A stretch of DNA of 64,000 nucleotides from Mycoplasma anserisalpingitidis (GCF_007859615.1 NZ_CP042295.1:895111-959110); one strand, 5' to 3'; shown: positions 11,712 through 22,600, counted from the first letter of the stretch. Program-made: numbers and translations. Notes: generated by a model not told the origin, from the letters alone.

Positions 11712-13217
11712 ATGAAAAAAACTGTATTAATAGTTATTGATGGTTTAGGATTAAGAAAAGAAACTCAGGGAAATGGATTTGCACTTGCAAATACACCAAC
11801 TTTTGATAAATTATTCAAAGAATATCCAAATAGTGTTATTCAAGCCAGTGGTGAATTTGTAGGATTACCAAGCGGACAAATGGGAAATTCAGAAGTAGGT
11901 CACTTAAATATTGGTGCTGGAACAATTGTGTACACAGGTTTATCACTAATAGCAAACGCACTTAAAAACAAAGAATTTGGAAAAAATAAAGCTTTTTTAG
12001 AAGCATTTAACGATGTTAAGAAAAATGATTCTACTTTACATGTTATGGGTCTTTTAAGTCCAGGTGGTGTCCACTCATTAGAAGATCACTTATTTGAAAT
12101 TTTAAGAGAAGCACACGCTTTTGGTCTAAAGAAAGTTTCAGTTCATGCTTTTGGTGACGGTCGTGATGTTGCTCCTCGTTCAATTAAACAATCAATTGAA
12201 AAATTACAAGAACTTGTTGATAAATTCGGATACAAAATTGCATCGATTGGTGGAAGATTCTATGGAATGGACCGTGATAAAATGTTTGATAGAGTTGAAA
12301 AACACTATGAAGCTTTATTAGGAAACAGTTCTTCTACATATAATTCAGCTATCGAATTTGTAGAAGAGTCATACAAAAATGAAGTTTCTGACGAATTTTT
12401 CGTTCCTTCAATAAACAAAAAATGTTCAAAAGAAGATTTTGTTAGAGGTGGTGACTCAATTATTTTCTTTAACTTCCGTCCAGATAGAGCAAGACAATTA
12501 ACTCACTTATTTATTGGTTCATCATTATATGAAAATAAACCTACTCATCCAGTTAAAATTAACAAATTCATTTCAATGATGAAATATGAAGGGTTAAATA
12601 CTATAGTTGCATTTGATGAAATGGAAATTTCAATGCCAATTGGTAGAGTTTTAGAATTAGAAGGAAAAACTCAATTAAGAATTGCTGAAACTCAAAAATA
12701 TGCACACGTAACATTCTTTATGGATGGTGGAAATGATATTGAATTTAAAAATTCAAAGAGAATTTTAGTTGACTCATTAAAGGTTGAATCATATGCTGAT
12801 GCTCCACATATGTCTGCTGAAGGTATTACTGACAAACTATTAGAATATGGTGCGAACTATGATGTTACAATTATGAACTTTGCAAACCCAGATATGGTTG
12901 GTCACACAGGAAACCTTAAATCTACAATTGAAGCTGTTTCATTTTTAGATACACAAATTAAAAGAATTTTTGACTGAGCTGAGAAAAATGATATTACTGT
13001 TTTCATCACTGCAGACCATGGTAATGCTGAAATCACAGAAGATGAAAATGGTAAACCAGCTACAAAACACACAAGCAGCCCTGTAATGCTTATTTCTAGT
13101 GATAAAAGCATTAAATTAAAAGATGGTAAATTAGCTGATGTAGCTCCAACTATTTTAGATTACATTGGTGTAAAACAACCTAAAGAAATGGATGGAGTTT
13201 CACTTTTAGTTAAGTAA
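11712..13217 (+). CDS. gpmI: Cofactor-independent phosphoglycerate mutase
   Basis: Interconverts 3- and 2-phosphoglycerate through a Mn-dependent phosphoserine enzyme, feeding enolase. The 501-residue protein starts KKTVLIVIDGLGLR (metal Asp), carries the catalytic Ser in GQMGNSEVGHLNIGAG, HAFGDGRDVAPRS, FFNFRPDRARQLT and the metal-binding ADHGNAE near the C-terminus. TGA at 12975 is Trp. ATG follows AGGAGAAAACTT. Length is normal for the family. Confidence 0.97.
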
Positions 13218-13220
13218 ACA

Positions 13221-13265
13221 AAAAAATCAACATTAAAGCAGATTAACTACAAATGTTGATTTTTT
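13221..13265. terminator. Bidirectional terminator between gpmI and licD-like gene
   Basis: AAAAAATCAACATT and AATGTTGATTTTTT form a 14-bp stem with a 17-base loop. A runs on one side and T runs on the other allow it to stop both convergent transcripts. The licD-family stop codon lies at its right edge. Confidence 0.8.
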
Positions 13266-14061
13266 ATTTGCTTTTTCCCATTTCATAATAACCATAAAAA
13301 ACATAGTTATTTGATTTTATGGGAGTTATTCAATTTTGGCCATATATTTGTTCAAGGTAAAATTGTATGTTTTTAACAACATTAAATTTATGTCCATTTA
13401 ACTCAACTTTAATAATTTCTTGAGTATCTCTTTTAAGAATTATATGATCATCAATTAATTTTTGTTTAGAATTAGGTCAATGAACAATAAAGTAAATTCC
13501 AGTATCCTTATCTGTTTTAACTTGTTTTTGTGCATCTTCAACAGTTAAAGGTCTTACTCAGAAGAGTAATATTTTGACACATAGAACAATTAAATTTTGT
13601 GCAAATTTATGAGTATAAAATGTTCTAAAATTCTTAAAATAACCCTTGAAAGCTCTTAACTTATTAAATTTTGACTTTGAATATCTCAAAAATTTTTCTG
13701 GTTCACTTTCAATAGCAATAAATAAATCTACAAATGAAGAATTTGGATTTTTTTCGTCATATGTATCGACGAATCTTGGGAATTGATAACAATAATTTTT
13801 GCAATTTTTATTGTCAATAACATTTTTAGGAAACTGTTGTTTTAACTTTTCATAAGTTTCAAGATTGATTATGATATCGATATCAGCATCTCATTTTATT
13901 ATTTCTTTATCTCTTACTGCACCTAACGCACTTCCAAAATAAAGTGAGTAAAACAAATTATTTTCTTCACAAAACTTTGTAATCTTTTTTAGTAATTCTA
14001 AATTTTTACTTTTTCTTTTATCAATATTTGATTGCAAGGATGGATGATCAGAAAGTTGCAT
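13264..14061 (-). CDS. LicD-family phosphotransferase-like protein
   Basis: Predicted LicD-family protein of 265 residues; family members transfer phosphocholine or other phospho-groups to surface glycans. The family core appears at residues 40-65: LYFGSALGAVRDKEIIKWDADIDI, with paired Asp residues as in the family's (Y/F)G(T/S)-LGA-R-WDDDID pattern. A later FVDLFI could supply another metal ligand. At least three Trp are encoded by TGA, which breaks the frame in a standard-code reading. ATG follows AGGAG and starts 7 bp after the stop of the mutase-flippase fusion, so the two form an operon. The acceptor and donor are unknown. Confidence 0.78.
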
Positions 14062-14068
14062 ATTACTC

Positions 14069-16987
14069 CTATATAAATATAAATAATAAAATCAATGTTA
14101 AAACTGAGATTATGAAAGTAGGACCAGCAATTCTATTGAACTTACTTTTGGTTTTACTATAAACAATTGTTTGATTATTGATTAATAAGTTATTCTTATT
14201 CTTTTGTTTATAGAATTGTATTCTTTTTTCACCAATATAAACAATAAATAAAGCAATAGCTGATAAAAGCGAAGGTATTACAATTTGACCAAAGGTTTTT
14301 ATTGCTGTAATTATAGATGAACGGTTTTCTAAATCAAAGCCAAATTGATCAATACTATCAGAAAGAGTTATCCTATAAATTATTTTTGTAAAGTAATCTG
14401 ATGTTCCAGTTCCCCCTGGAGTAGGGCTAAATGAGTTAACATTTCTTACCAAGAACTGTGAAATTGTCATATTAAAGTACCAACCACCTATTAAGTTTTC
14501 ATCAAGCATATTCATATAATGTAAGTATAAAGAAATCGGTGCAAGGAATCAAACTGAAGATTTATAAAATACTAGCTCACAAATTCTTCATCATCTTTTA
14601 AATACTACATTAATTCCATTACTTACTTTATATAATTCATATTTTCAATTAGCATAAAGTTCATCAGTTTTTGCAATTCCAATAAATGAAAATCATTCAA
14701 TAATTTTTATAATTGCTTTTAAAATTGGTGTTTGGATTCTTTTGTATCCTGCTAAAACAAGGAAAAAAAGTGAAAATAAAGTATCTGATAATAAACTTAA
14801 GACTAAAAAGAATGTAAATGAGAAAATGTTGTTTGATGAACCACTAGTAAATAATTCTTTATAGAATACCAAACCAACAGGAACTACAATTATACTTAAA
14901 ACAATATTAGTTAATTGTCATATGAAAGTATTAAGAATTACAGAACTAATTAATTTTGAACGATTGACATTTTTTCTTCTTAAATATCAATATGTGGCAA
15001 TATCAGAACCAATTGATTTTGGTGTAATATTTTGAATTATAATTCCAATAAAACTACCTACAAATAAAGTTCATAAGTTTACTTTTTCATTTTGATACAT
15101 GAACAGTCGTTTGAAAATCAAAGCATTTATAAACATTTCAAACAAAATAAAGATAAATATAACTACAAATAAAAATCTAGTCATTTTATCATATCTAACA
15201 AACATCCAAATTGTCTGCAATACAAAGAGCGGTGAAACGCTTTTGTTGTTTTCTAGTTTGATATTATAAACAACATAGAAAAGGAAAATAAATATACCAA
15301 CAGTTAAAGCAACTAAAAAACTATATTTTAAAAAACCTCTTAGACTAAATTTTTTAATAACAAAGTCTTCTCTTAGTTCATTAATTGCATCAAGAATTTC
15401 CTTACCTTGCACAATTAAATTTAAGTAATCATCATTATTTTTGTCATTTGATGTTTTACCTACGGTTTCAACATAAATTGTTATTTTTTCGGTAAATTTA
15501 TCATAAATTATTTTAATTCCATTTTTATTATTAAGTTTTATTTCGCAAAAAGTTTTATTTTTTTCTAGATCGAAGTTATAAATTTCATTTTTAACAACAT
15601 TAAATTTACCGATTTTTTCCTTTTCGTTAATTCTTCTAAAGAATCTGATTGATTGTTCGAAAGTCATATCATAGGTTTTTGTGGATTGATAAAAATTCGA
15701 ATATTTATTTTTAATTTCATTTAGTTTTTCAAATAAATTTATGTTGTTTTCGTTATAAAGTTCACACATGTGATAAAAATCTATAACAGTTGAAATTGCA
15801 TCATTTAAAATAAATTTAGATTTAAAAGGTATAAATCTATTGTATTCATCATAAGCAAAAAGCAATTTCTTTTGCTTATTTTCTTGAATAATTTTGTTTA
15901 ATTCATCTCAATTAGTAAATTCGATGACATCAATATTTTTTGAAGTTGCTATAGATTTAACAAAATCTCCAGTTAATTTGGATTTTGCAATAAAATATTT
16001 TTGATTCATATCAAAATCATTCATTAAATAATCTAAATATAAACCAGCAATTTCATCGGTTTTGAAATATTTAAACACACCTTTATGCTTTACAGAAATA
16101 TTAAATGATTCGCCATTATTTGAAACTACAAAATTAACATCATTTCTTTTTATGAGAGAGTTGATATTCATTTTTTTGAAAATGGTAGCATCAGAAATTC
16201 TTAAGTTTTTATTTACTTTTATATTATTTAATATATTGATTTTTAAATTTGTTTTATCAAATATTTCTTTGTAGAATTCATTATTTTTTTGTTCTTGAAA
16301 ACTTATGTAATATTTTAATTTGTTTTCAGATTTACCTAAGTATTCTTTTTGTTCAATTAAATTACTTAAAAAGTTTTTATTTAACTTTTCATAGTTCATA
16401 AATTGAATTGGAGAAATAGGGACTTCAACTTCAGTTAGATCAATATCTTGCAAAAGAGAGTTTATTTTTTGTATTTCTTTTTCAGTAAAACTTACACCCT
16501 TTGAATCAGTTAAACGAATTTGTATTAATTTCTTCGAATTATTATGAGAAGATATATTAATAATATAATCAAAATTATTTTCTTGCGAAAAATAATACAT
16601 TAAATTGGATGGAACATCATCTTTTCTTTCATAAAAGAAAATATCATTATTGTTTTTATAAAGAATACGTGAAAAAATATTAGATATAACTAATAAATCA
16701 TCATTTGATGGGCAAGTTACTAAAATTTTGTTTTTATTTATTTTAGAATCACTATTAATAAATTTAGAATAAGCTTCTGAAATTGCTGCTATTGTAAATT
16801 CATTAGCTAAGTGTGTTCCAATTCCTAATTCTAAAATAATATTACTTTTATCAATTTTGATTTTTTGATCAAAATATGAATTAAATTGACTTTCATTTAG
16901 ATTAGATAAAATAGAATGAAACTTATTTCAAAATTCCTTATTACGAACCTTTTTAATTCATTTTTTATAAATACCATTATCTATCAT
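14069..16987 (-). CDS. Pseudo-phosphohexomutase fused to flippase-like membrane domain
   Basis: A 972-residue two-part protein. Residues 1-545 follow the phosphoglucomutase/phosphomannomutase layout, but catalytic motifs are eroded: the active-site TASHNP is ISSHNN (145-150), the metal loop DPDADR is SNNGES (289-294), the sugar-binding GEESYG is AYDEYNR (378-384), and the C-terminal RPSGTEPK is replaced by YDKFTEK before ITIYVETVGKT. Residues 550-972 form a multi-helix membrane region with TPKSIGSDIATYWYLRR and PGGTGTSDYF (857 on), hallmarks of the lysylphosphatidylglycerol synthase membrane / UPF0104 family. The frame is continuous through many TGA-Trp codons. ATG at 16987 follows GGAG. A LicD-family gene follows at 7 bp. 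I infer a non-catalytic sugar-phosphate-sensing or docking domain on a lipid-handling membrane protein; function is unproven. Confidence 0.82.
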
Positions 16988-17004
16988 ATATCTCCATAAT
17001 TAAA

Positions 17005-17017
17005 ATTATATATTATA
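17005..17017 (-). promoter_or_regulatory. Putative promoter of fusion/licD operon
   Basis: Two TATAAT boxes (read on the minus strand) at 17005-17010 and 17012-17017 precede the fusion gene by about 20-30 bp. No clear -35. Confidence 0.5.
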
Positions 17018-17139
17018 AATACATATAAAAAGAACTAAAAAATTGCCTTAAAATTTACCCGATACACCAAAAAGAGTTGTTTAAAAAATATTCAAATAAA
17101 TTTACTTAATTATTTGTTTTGTTAATTTTAAAACATCTA

Positions 17140-17261
17140 TATAATATTTTAGAAACTACAGCAAGGACATATGAGGTTGTCGTTCCAGCAAAATTAGTTG
17201 TTGAGGTTGAAACGGGTTTTCATATAGAGCTGTGTTCAAAAAATGAACGAAGGAGACAACA
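17140..17261 (+). promoter_or_regulatory. S10 operon promoter and leader
   Basis: A perfect TATAAT at 17140-17145 drives a leader of about 110 nt. GTTGTC at 17176-17181 is complementary to GACAAC at 17255-17260, which sits between the AGGAG ribosome binding site and the rpsJ start. A small GTTCA-AAAAA-TGAAC hairpin lies just before it. The leader could therefore close over the start site; ribosomal-protein feedback on S10 operons is known in other bacteria, but binding here is inference. Confidence 0.5.
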
Positions 17262-17567
17262 ATGAGCAAATTAAGCATTAAAATCAAAGGTTTTGATCAT
17301 GCTTTGGTTGATGAAGCAGCTAAAAAAATCTATCTTTTAGCTGAAAAATCAGGTTCTAAAGTTAGTGGACCAGTTCCTCTCCCAACAAAGAGAGAAGAAA
17401 TCACTATCTTAAGATCAGTTCACGTTAACAAAAAAAGTCGTGAACAATACGAATCAAGAACAAGCCAAAGACTTGTAGTTATCACAAATCCAACAGTTGA
17501 AACACAAGACAAAATTAAAAGATTAGAATTGCCAAGTGGAGTTGCAATTCAAATTAAAATTAAATAA
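17262..17567 (+). CDS. rpsJ: 30S ribosomal protein S10
   Basis: Head protein of the 30S subunit, also the NusE antitermination factor. In 101 residues it shows IKIKGFDHALVDEAA, GPVPLPTKRE and the SRTSQRL loop, all typical. AAGGAG precedes the ATG. It is first in the S10-spc-alpha cluster. Confidence 0.98.
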   Translation: MSKLSIKIKGFDHALVDEAAKKIYLLAEKSGSKVSGPVPLPTKREEITILRSVHVNKKSREQYESRTSQRLVVITNPTVETQDKIKRLELPSGVAIQIKIK

Positions 17568-17590
17568 TCAAAATTTAATAAGGAGAAATT

Positions 17591-18394
17591 ATGAAAGGAA
17601 TCTTAGGACGTAAAATTGGTATGACTCAAATTTACACAGAATTTGGATTATCAGTTCCAGTTACTGTTATTGAAGTTGAACCAAATGTTGTAACAAGCGT
17701 TTTAACAAAAGAAAAAAACGGATATGAAGCAACACAATTATCTGTTTTTGATAAAAAAGAAAAACGTTCAAACAAACCTGAAATTGGACACTTTTCTAAA
17801 GCTAATACAACACCTAAGCGCTACGTTAAAGAAGTTCGTGACATGGTTGGTTATGAACTTGGACAAAAGGTTGATGCAAGCATTTTTGCATCTGGAGAAC
17901 TTGTTGATGTAACAGGTATTTCTAAAGGGAAAGGTTTCGCTGGTACAATTAAAAGATGAAACCAACACATTGGACCTAAATCACACGGTGGAGGAGGTGG
18001 TTCTCAACCTATCCGTCAAACTGGTTCTTTAGGGGACATTAGTGGTAATAAAGTTGTTAAAGGTATGACAATGCCTGGACAATTAGGAAATACAAAAACA
18101 ACGGTTCAAAACTTAGAAATTGTTAAAGTTGATGTTGAAAATAATATGATTTTAGTTAAGGGATCAATTCCTGGACCTAAAAAATCATTTGTTATGATTA
18201 AACAAGCTGTTAAAGGACTTCCAAACCATGAAGCTATTAAATTAGTTGATGTTAAAGAAGTTATGTTAATGAATGAATTAGTTGAAAAATCTAAAAAATA
18301 TGGTATTGAAGTTAAAGCAGGAATGCACTCTTCAGAATTATTACCTTTAATCAAAGCTGCTGAAGAAGCTGAAGCAAAAGAAGGAGATAAATAA
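17591..18394 (+). CDS. rplC: 50S ribosomal protein L3
   Basis: Early 23S-binding protein that nucleates 50S assembly. It opens [15 protein letters not shown], and the central [12 protein letters not shown] segment contains a TGA-Trp at 17957, followed by [19 protein letters not shown]. It has 267 residues with a Lys/Glu-rich C-terminal tail beyond the usual end near residue 210-220. AAGGAG precedes the ATG. Confidence 0.97.
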
Positions 18395-18396
18395 TC

Positions 18397-19008
18397 ATGG
18401 CTGATACAAAATTAAAAAATGCTAATGTAAAACTTCCTGAAAATCTTTTTGCTAGTGAAAAAATCTATGAACAAGCTATTTTTGATACAGTTTTATCAGA
18501 AAGAGCTTCAAGAAGACAAGGTACACACCAAGTTAAAAATAGAGCTGAAGTAAGTGGTACAGGTAAAAAACCTTGAAGACAAAAAGGTACAGGTAGAGCT
18601 CGTCAAGGTTCTTTAAGATCACCTCAATTCGTAGGTGGTGGAAGAGCATTTGGACCTCAATCAGAAAAAAATTATTCATTAAAAGTTAACAAAAAAGTTA
18701 GATTTGCTGCTTTTAAATCAGCATTAACACTTTTAGCTCAAGATCAAGCTGTTTTAGTTGATGATTTAAAATTATCAAAAATCTCAACAAAAGAGTTTAT
18801 TACTAAATTAGATTCATTAGTAAATGAAAAAGAATACAGACGTGTATTAGTTGTAACTGAAGATGAAACAGTTTTCAAATCTACAGCTAACGTTCCATAT
18901 GTTTACACAGTTAAAGCAAATTCAATTTCAGTTGAATTATTACTTTTAGCTGACTTAATGGTTATTTCAAATGAATCACTTTCAATTTTAGAAGGGAAAT
19001 TTAAATAA
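18397..19008 (+). CDS. rplD: 50S ribosomal protein L4
   Basis: Lines the peptide exit tunnel; in other bacteria it also represses its own operon. The 203-residue protein has the L4 signature [18 protein letters not shown], where the Trp is TGA, followed by GGGRAFGP. The stop TAA shares a base with the rplW start. Confidence 0.96.
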
Positions 19009-19481
19009 TGCAACTTACAGATATTATTAGAAGACCTATTATTACCGAAAAAAGCAATCAACAAACAGTAAATAATAATTCATATACATTCGAAGTAGCT
19101 TATAATGCAAATAAATTCCAAATTGCTAGAGCTATTGAAATCATTTTCCAAGTAAAAGTTGAAAAAGTAAACACAATGAAATTTGAAAAACAACCAAAAA
19201 ACATTGGACGTTACCACGGATTTACAAACCGTTATAAAAAAGCTATTGTTAAATTAGCTGAAGGTGACTTAATTAACTTCTATCCTTCTGATGAAGTTAA
19301 AGCCGAAGAAAAAGAAGAAAAAACTAAAAAAACAGCTAAAAAAGAAGTTTCAGAAGTTGAAAAAAGAGCTGCTGAAAAACTTGCTGCTAAAAAAGCAAAC
19401 ACAAATGTTAAAAAAGCTACAAAAACAGCTACAAAAACTAATGTTAAAAAAACAACAACTAGAAAAGTTGGTGGTGAATAA
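19008..19481 (+). CDS. rplW: 50S ribosomal protein L23 with basic C-terminal tail
   Basis: Exit-tunnel rim protein and docking site for trigger factor and SRP. The L23 core (residues 1-95; DIIRRPIITEKS, KVEKVNTMKFEKQPK) is followed by a roughly 60-residue tail of Lys/Ala/Thr repeats, so the protein has 157 residues against the usual 95-100. The tail is low complexity and probably disordered. Confidence 0.95.
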   Translation: MQLTDIIRRPIITEKSNQQTVNNNSYTFEVAYNANKFQIARAIEIIFQVKVEKVNTMKFEKQPKNIGRYHGFTNRYKKAIVKLAEGDLINFYPSDEVKAEEKEEKTKKTAKKEVSEVEKRAAEKLAAKKANTNVKKATKTATKTNVKKTTTRKVGGE

Positions 19482-19512
19482 TTATACCCCTAACTATAAT
19501 ATAAATTAATTA

Positions 19513-19588
19513 TATAATACAATGTAAAGCGGAAAAGTCATGCTTAAAAGAAAGATCCGCAACTATTTTTAAGCAAAGGAGAAAAGAC
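19513..19588 (+). promoter_or_regulatory. Internal promoter and pseudoknot-like leader of rplB
   Basis: TATAAT at 19513-19518 suggests an internal promoter. Downstream, two interleaved pairings form an H-type pseudoknot layout: GCGGA (19529-19533) with TCCGC (19556-19560), and TGCTTAAAA (19541-19549) with TTTTAAGCA (19567-19575). The second stem ends at the AAAGGAG ribosome binding site of rplB. The complementarity is visible; folding and regulation are inferred. Confidence 0.5.
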
Positions 19589-20434
19589 ATGGCTATTAAA
19601 TACTATAAGCCAACAACCAATGGTCGTCGTAATATGTCAATTCTCGACTACAGACAAAACTTAAGTGGTCATGCACCTGAAAAATCATTAATGGTGATTT
19701 TAAAAAACAATGCAGGGCGTAATAACCAAGGAAAAATTACAGTTCGTCATCACGGTGGTCGTGTAAAAAGATATTACAGAATCGTTGATTTTAAACGTAA
19801 TAAAGATAATATTCCAGCTATTGTTAAAACAATTGAATATGATCCAAACAGATCAGCAAACATTTGTTTATTAGCATATGCAGATGGAGAAAAAAGATAT
19901 ATTTTAGCACCTAAAGGAATAAAAGTTGGGCAAACTGTTGTTTCAGGTGAAAATGCCGATATTATTGTTGGTAATTCACTTCCATTAAGTAATATTCCTG
20001 AAGGTACATTTGTTCACAACATTGAAATGCAACCAGGAGGTGGAGGTATCATTGCTCGTAGTGCTGGTACATCTGCACAAATTTTAGGTAAAGACGATGA
20101 TGGAAAATATGTTGTTTTAAGATTAAAATCTGGTGAAACAAGACGTGTTTTAGCTCGTTGTCGTGCAACAATTGGTTTTGTTGGTAATGAAGAACACTTA
20201 TTAGTAAATATTGGTAAAGCTGGTAAAAATAGACATATGGGTGTTAGACCTACAGTACGTGGATCAGTAATGAACCCAGTAGATCACCCACATGGAGGGG
20301 GAGAAGGAAAACAACCTGTTGGTCGTAAAGCTCCTCTTACACCTTGAGGTAAAAAAGCTCTTGGAGTTAAAACAAGAAAAACTAAGAAATCTTCAAACAA
20401 ATTAATTATTAGAAGAAGAAAGGATGCTAAATAA
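19589..20434 (+). CDS. rplB: 50S ribosomal protein L2
   Basis: Central 23S-binding protein required for subunit joining and the peptidyl-transferase region. The 281-residue protein carries [15 protein letters not shown], the [19 protein letters not shown] segment and the conserved C-terminal [18 protein letters not shown] near the end (TPWGKKALG) is Trp. Stop overlaps the rpsS start. Confidence 0.98.
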
Positions 20435-20712
20435 TGGCACGTAGTCTTAAAAAAGGACCTTTCGCAGATGATCATTTACTTAAAAAAGTAGATGCTATCG
20501 TTGAAGGTAAAGCACCTAAAAAACCTATCAAAACTTGATCAAGACGTTCTACAATTTTCCCTCACTTTGTAGGGTTAACATTCCAAGTACACAATGGTAA
20601 ACAATTCATTGATGTTTATGTTACAGATGATATGGTTGGACACAAATTAGGAGAATTCTCACCTACCCGTACATATACAGGACATGGTGCAGATAAAGGT
20701 AAGAAGAAATAA
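20434..20712 (+). CDS. rpsS: 30S ribosomal protein S19
   Basis: 30S head protein near the A-site finger. In 92 residues it has [33 protein letters not shown] with a TGA-Trp, and the C-terminal [16 protein letters not shown]. It overlaps its neighbours by one base at each end (TAATG). Confidence 0.97.
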
Positions 20713-21056
20713 TGGAAAAAGTACAAGCAGTAGCACACGTTAAAATGCAACGTGTAAGTGCTCGTAAAGCACGTTTAGTTGCTGATTTATTCAGAGGAAA
20801 AGACGTAAGAGAAGCACTTGGTATTTTATACAACACAAATAAAAAAGCATCTCCTTTATTTATTAAATTAATCCAATCAGCTGTTGCTAATGCAACTAAT
20901 AACCATGGAATGGACGCGTCAAAATTATTTGTTAAAGAAGTGTTAGTTAATGAAGGACCAACACTCAAAAGATTTCAACCTAGATCTCAAGGAAGAGCAT
21001 ATTCTATTTTCAAACGTACATCACACTTAACAGTTAAATTAGAGGAGAGAAACTAA
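20712..21056 (+). CDS. rplV: 50S ribosomal protein L22
   Basis: Tunnel-lining 50S protein, 114 residues. It has [17 protein letters not shown] and the long beta-hairpin residues leading to [17 protein letters not shown], which reach the exit-tunnel constriction. It is translationally coupled with rpsS and rpsC. Confidence 0.97.
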   Translation: MEKVQAVAHVKMQRVSARKARLVADLFRGKDVREALGILYNTNKKASPLFIKLIQSAVANATNNHGMDASKLFVKEVLVNEGPTLKRFQPRSQGRAYSIFKRTSHLTVKLEERN

Positions 21057-21709
21057 TGGGACAAAAAGTCAATCCAAATGGATTCCGTTATGGTGTAACT
21101 AAAGCACACAACACAACATGATACGAAGATAAAAAAGACTTTGGATCAAAACTTGTTGAAGATGCTAAAATTTATAATTTCTTTGATGCTTTAGTTCGTC
21201 AATATCAAATTGGTCAAGTTGAAGTTAGAAGAACTCAAGATAACAAAGTAACTGTTATTGTACATACAGCTAAACCAGCAGCAATGTTAGGACAAGAAGG
21301 TAAAAATATTGCTGAATTAACAGTAAAATTAACAAAATCAATCAAAAACAAAAATCTAAATGTAAATGTTCAAGTTGTAGAACTTAAAAAACCTGATTTA
21401 AATGCTAGATTACTTGCTGAATCAATTGCTATTAAATTAGAAAACCGTGAATCATTCCGTACAGCACAAAAAATGGCTATCAGAAACGCTATGCGTTCAG
21501 GAGCTAAAGGTATTAAAACCGCTGTTAGTGGACGTTTAAACGGAGTTGATATGGCTCGTACTGAAGGATATTCAGAAGGAGAAATGAAACTTCACACATT
21601 AAGACAAAATGTTGATTATGCAACAGCAACAGCTCGTACAACATATGGAGCTATTGGTGTTAAGGTTTGAGTTTCATTAGGAGAAATTTTGGAAGGAGAT
21701 AACAAATAA
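21056..21709 (+). CDS. rpsC: 30S ribosomal protein S3
   Basis: mRNA-entry protein with KH domain, 217 residues. [13 protein letters not shown] opens the protein, TGA codons encode Trp in HNTTWYEDK and GVKVWVSLGE, and [18 protein letters not shown] is the conserved C-terminal domain core. It overlaps rplV and rplP by one base. Confidence 0.97.
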
Positions 21710-22131
21710 TGCTTCAACCAAAGAGAACAAAATACCGTAAACCATTCTTACAAAAACATGACAAAAGACGTGCTCAAAAAGGTAACACTGTTGCTTTTGG
21801 AGAATTTGGTTTACAAGCAGTTACAAGTGCTTGAGTAGATGCTCGTCAAATCGAGAGTGCTCGTATCGCTATTACAAGACGTATGGGACGTGAAGGACAA
21901 GTTATTATTAGAATTTTCCCTCACTTTGCTAAAACTTCTAAACCTATTGGGTTACGTATGGGATCAGGAAAAGGATCTCCTGAAAAATGATATACAGCAG
22001 TTAAAGTTGATACAATGATGTTTGAAGTAAGTGGAGTTAGAGAAGATATTGCTCGTGATGCTCTACGTCTTGGTGGACACAAATTACCAGTTAAATGAAG
22101 AATAGTAGCTAAAACACAAGGAGAAGAATAA
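21709..22131 (+). CDS. rplP: 50S ribosomal protein L16
   Basis: 50S protein near the A-site tRNA elbow, 140 residues. Typical stretches are [41 protein letters not shown] and [11 protein letters not shown] (TGA-Trp). The stop overlaps the rpmC start. Confidence 0.97.
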
Positions 22132-22322
22132 TGTTATACAAAGACATAAAAGACAAATCAGTTGAAGAATTACAAAAATTAGTAAACGATTTAAAAGCTG
22201 AATTATGAACATTAAAATTCAAAAATGCTACTGGAAGTTTAGATCAAACACACAAAATTAATGCTATGAGAAAAGACATTGCTAAAGTGTTAACAGCTTT
22301 AAATGAAAAAGGAGCTAAATAA
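22131..22322 (+). CDS. rpmC: 50S ribosomal protein L29
   Basis: Small two-helix 50S protein at the exit tunnel, 63 residues, with [22 protein letters not shown] (Trp from TGA) and [17 protein letters not shown]. It sits in the canonical L16-L29-S17 order. Confidence 0.94.
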
Positions 22323-22324
22323 TT

Positions 22325-22600
22325 ATGGAAAGAAACGCAAGAAAAACACGTGTTGGTAGAGTAGTTTCTGCAGGTAAAAACGAAAAAACAATTATTGTTG
22401 CAGTTGATACTTACAAGAAAAATACTTTATACTCAAAACGTTACAAATCTACAAAACGTTTTGCAGTTCATGATGAAAACCATGAAGCTGGATTAAATGA
22501 TATTGTTGTAATCATGGAAACTAGACCACTTTCAAAAACAAAACATTTTAGATTGGTATCAATCAAAGAAAAATCACAAGCTTCACAAGGAGATAATTAA
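22325..22600 (+). CDS. rpsQ: 30S ribosomal protein S17
   Basis: OB-fold 30S protein, 91 residues, with [23 protein letters not shown], the [14 protein letters not shown] motif and [16 protein letters not shown]. The stop overlaps rplN by one base. Confidence 0.96.
   Translation: MERNARKTRVGRVVSAGKNEKTIIVAVDTYKKNTLYSKRYKSTKRFAVHDENHEAGLNDIVVIMETRPLSKTKHFRLVSIKEKSQASQGDN

Noticed and set aside
14069..16987. Treating the fragments around 14.1-16.6 kb as a decayed pseudogene
   Set aside because: All breaks are TGA codons in one frame with a single TAG at the end and a ribosome binding site at the start.
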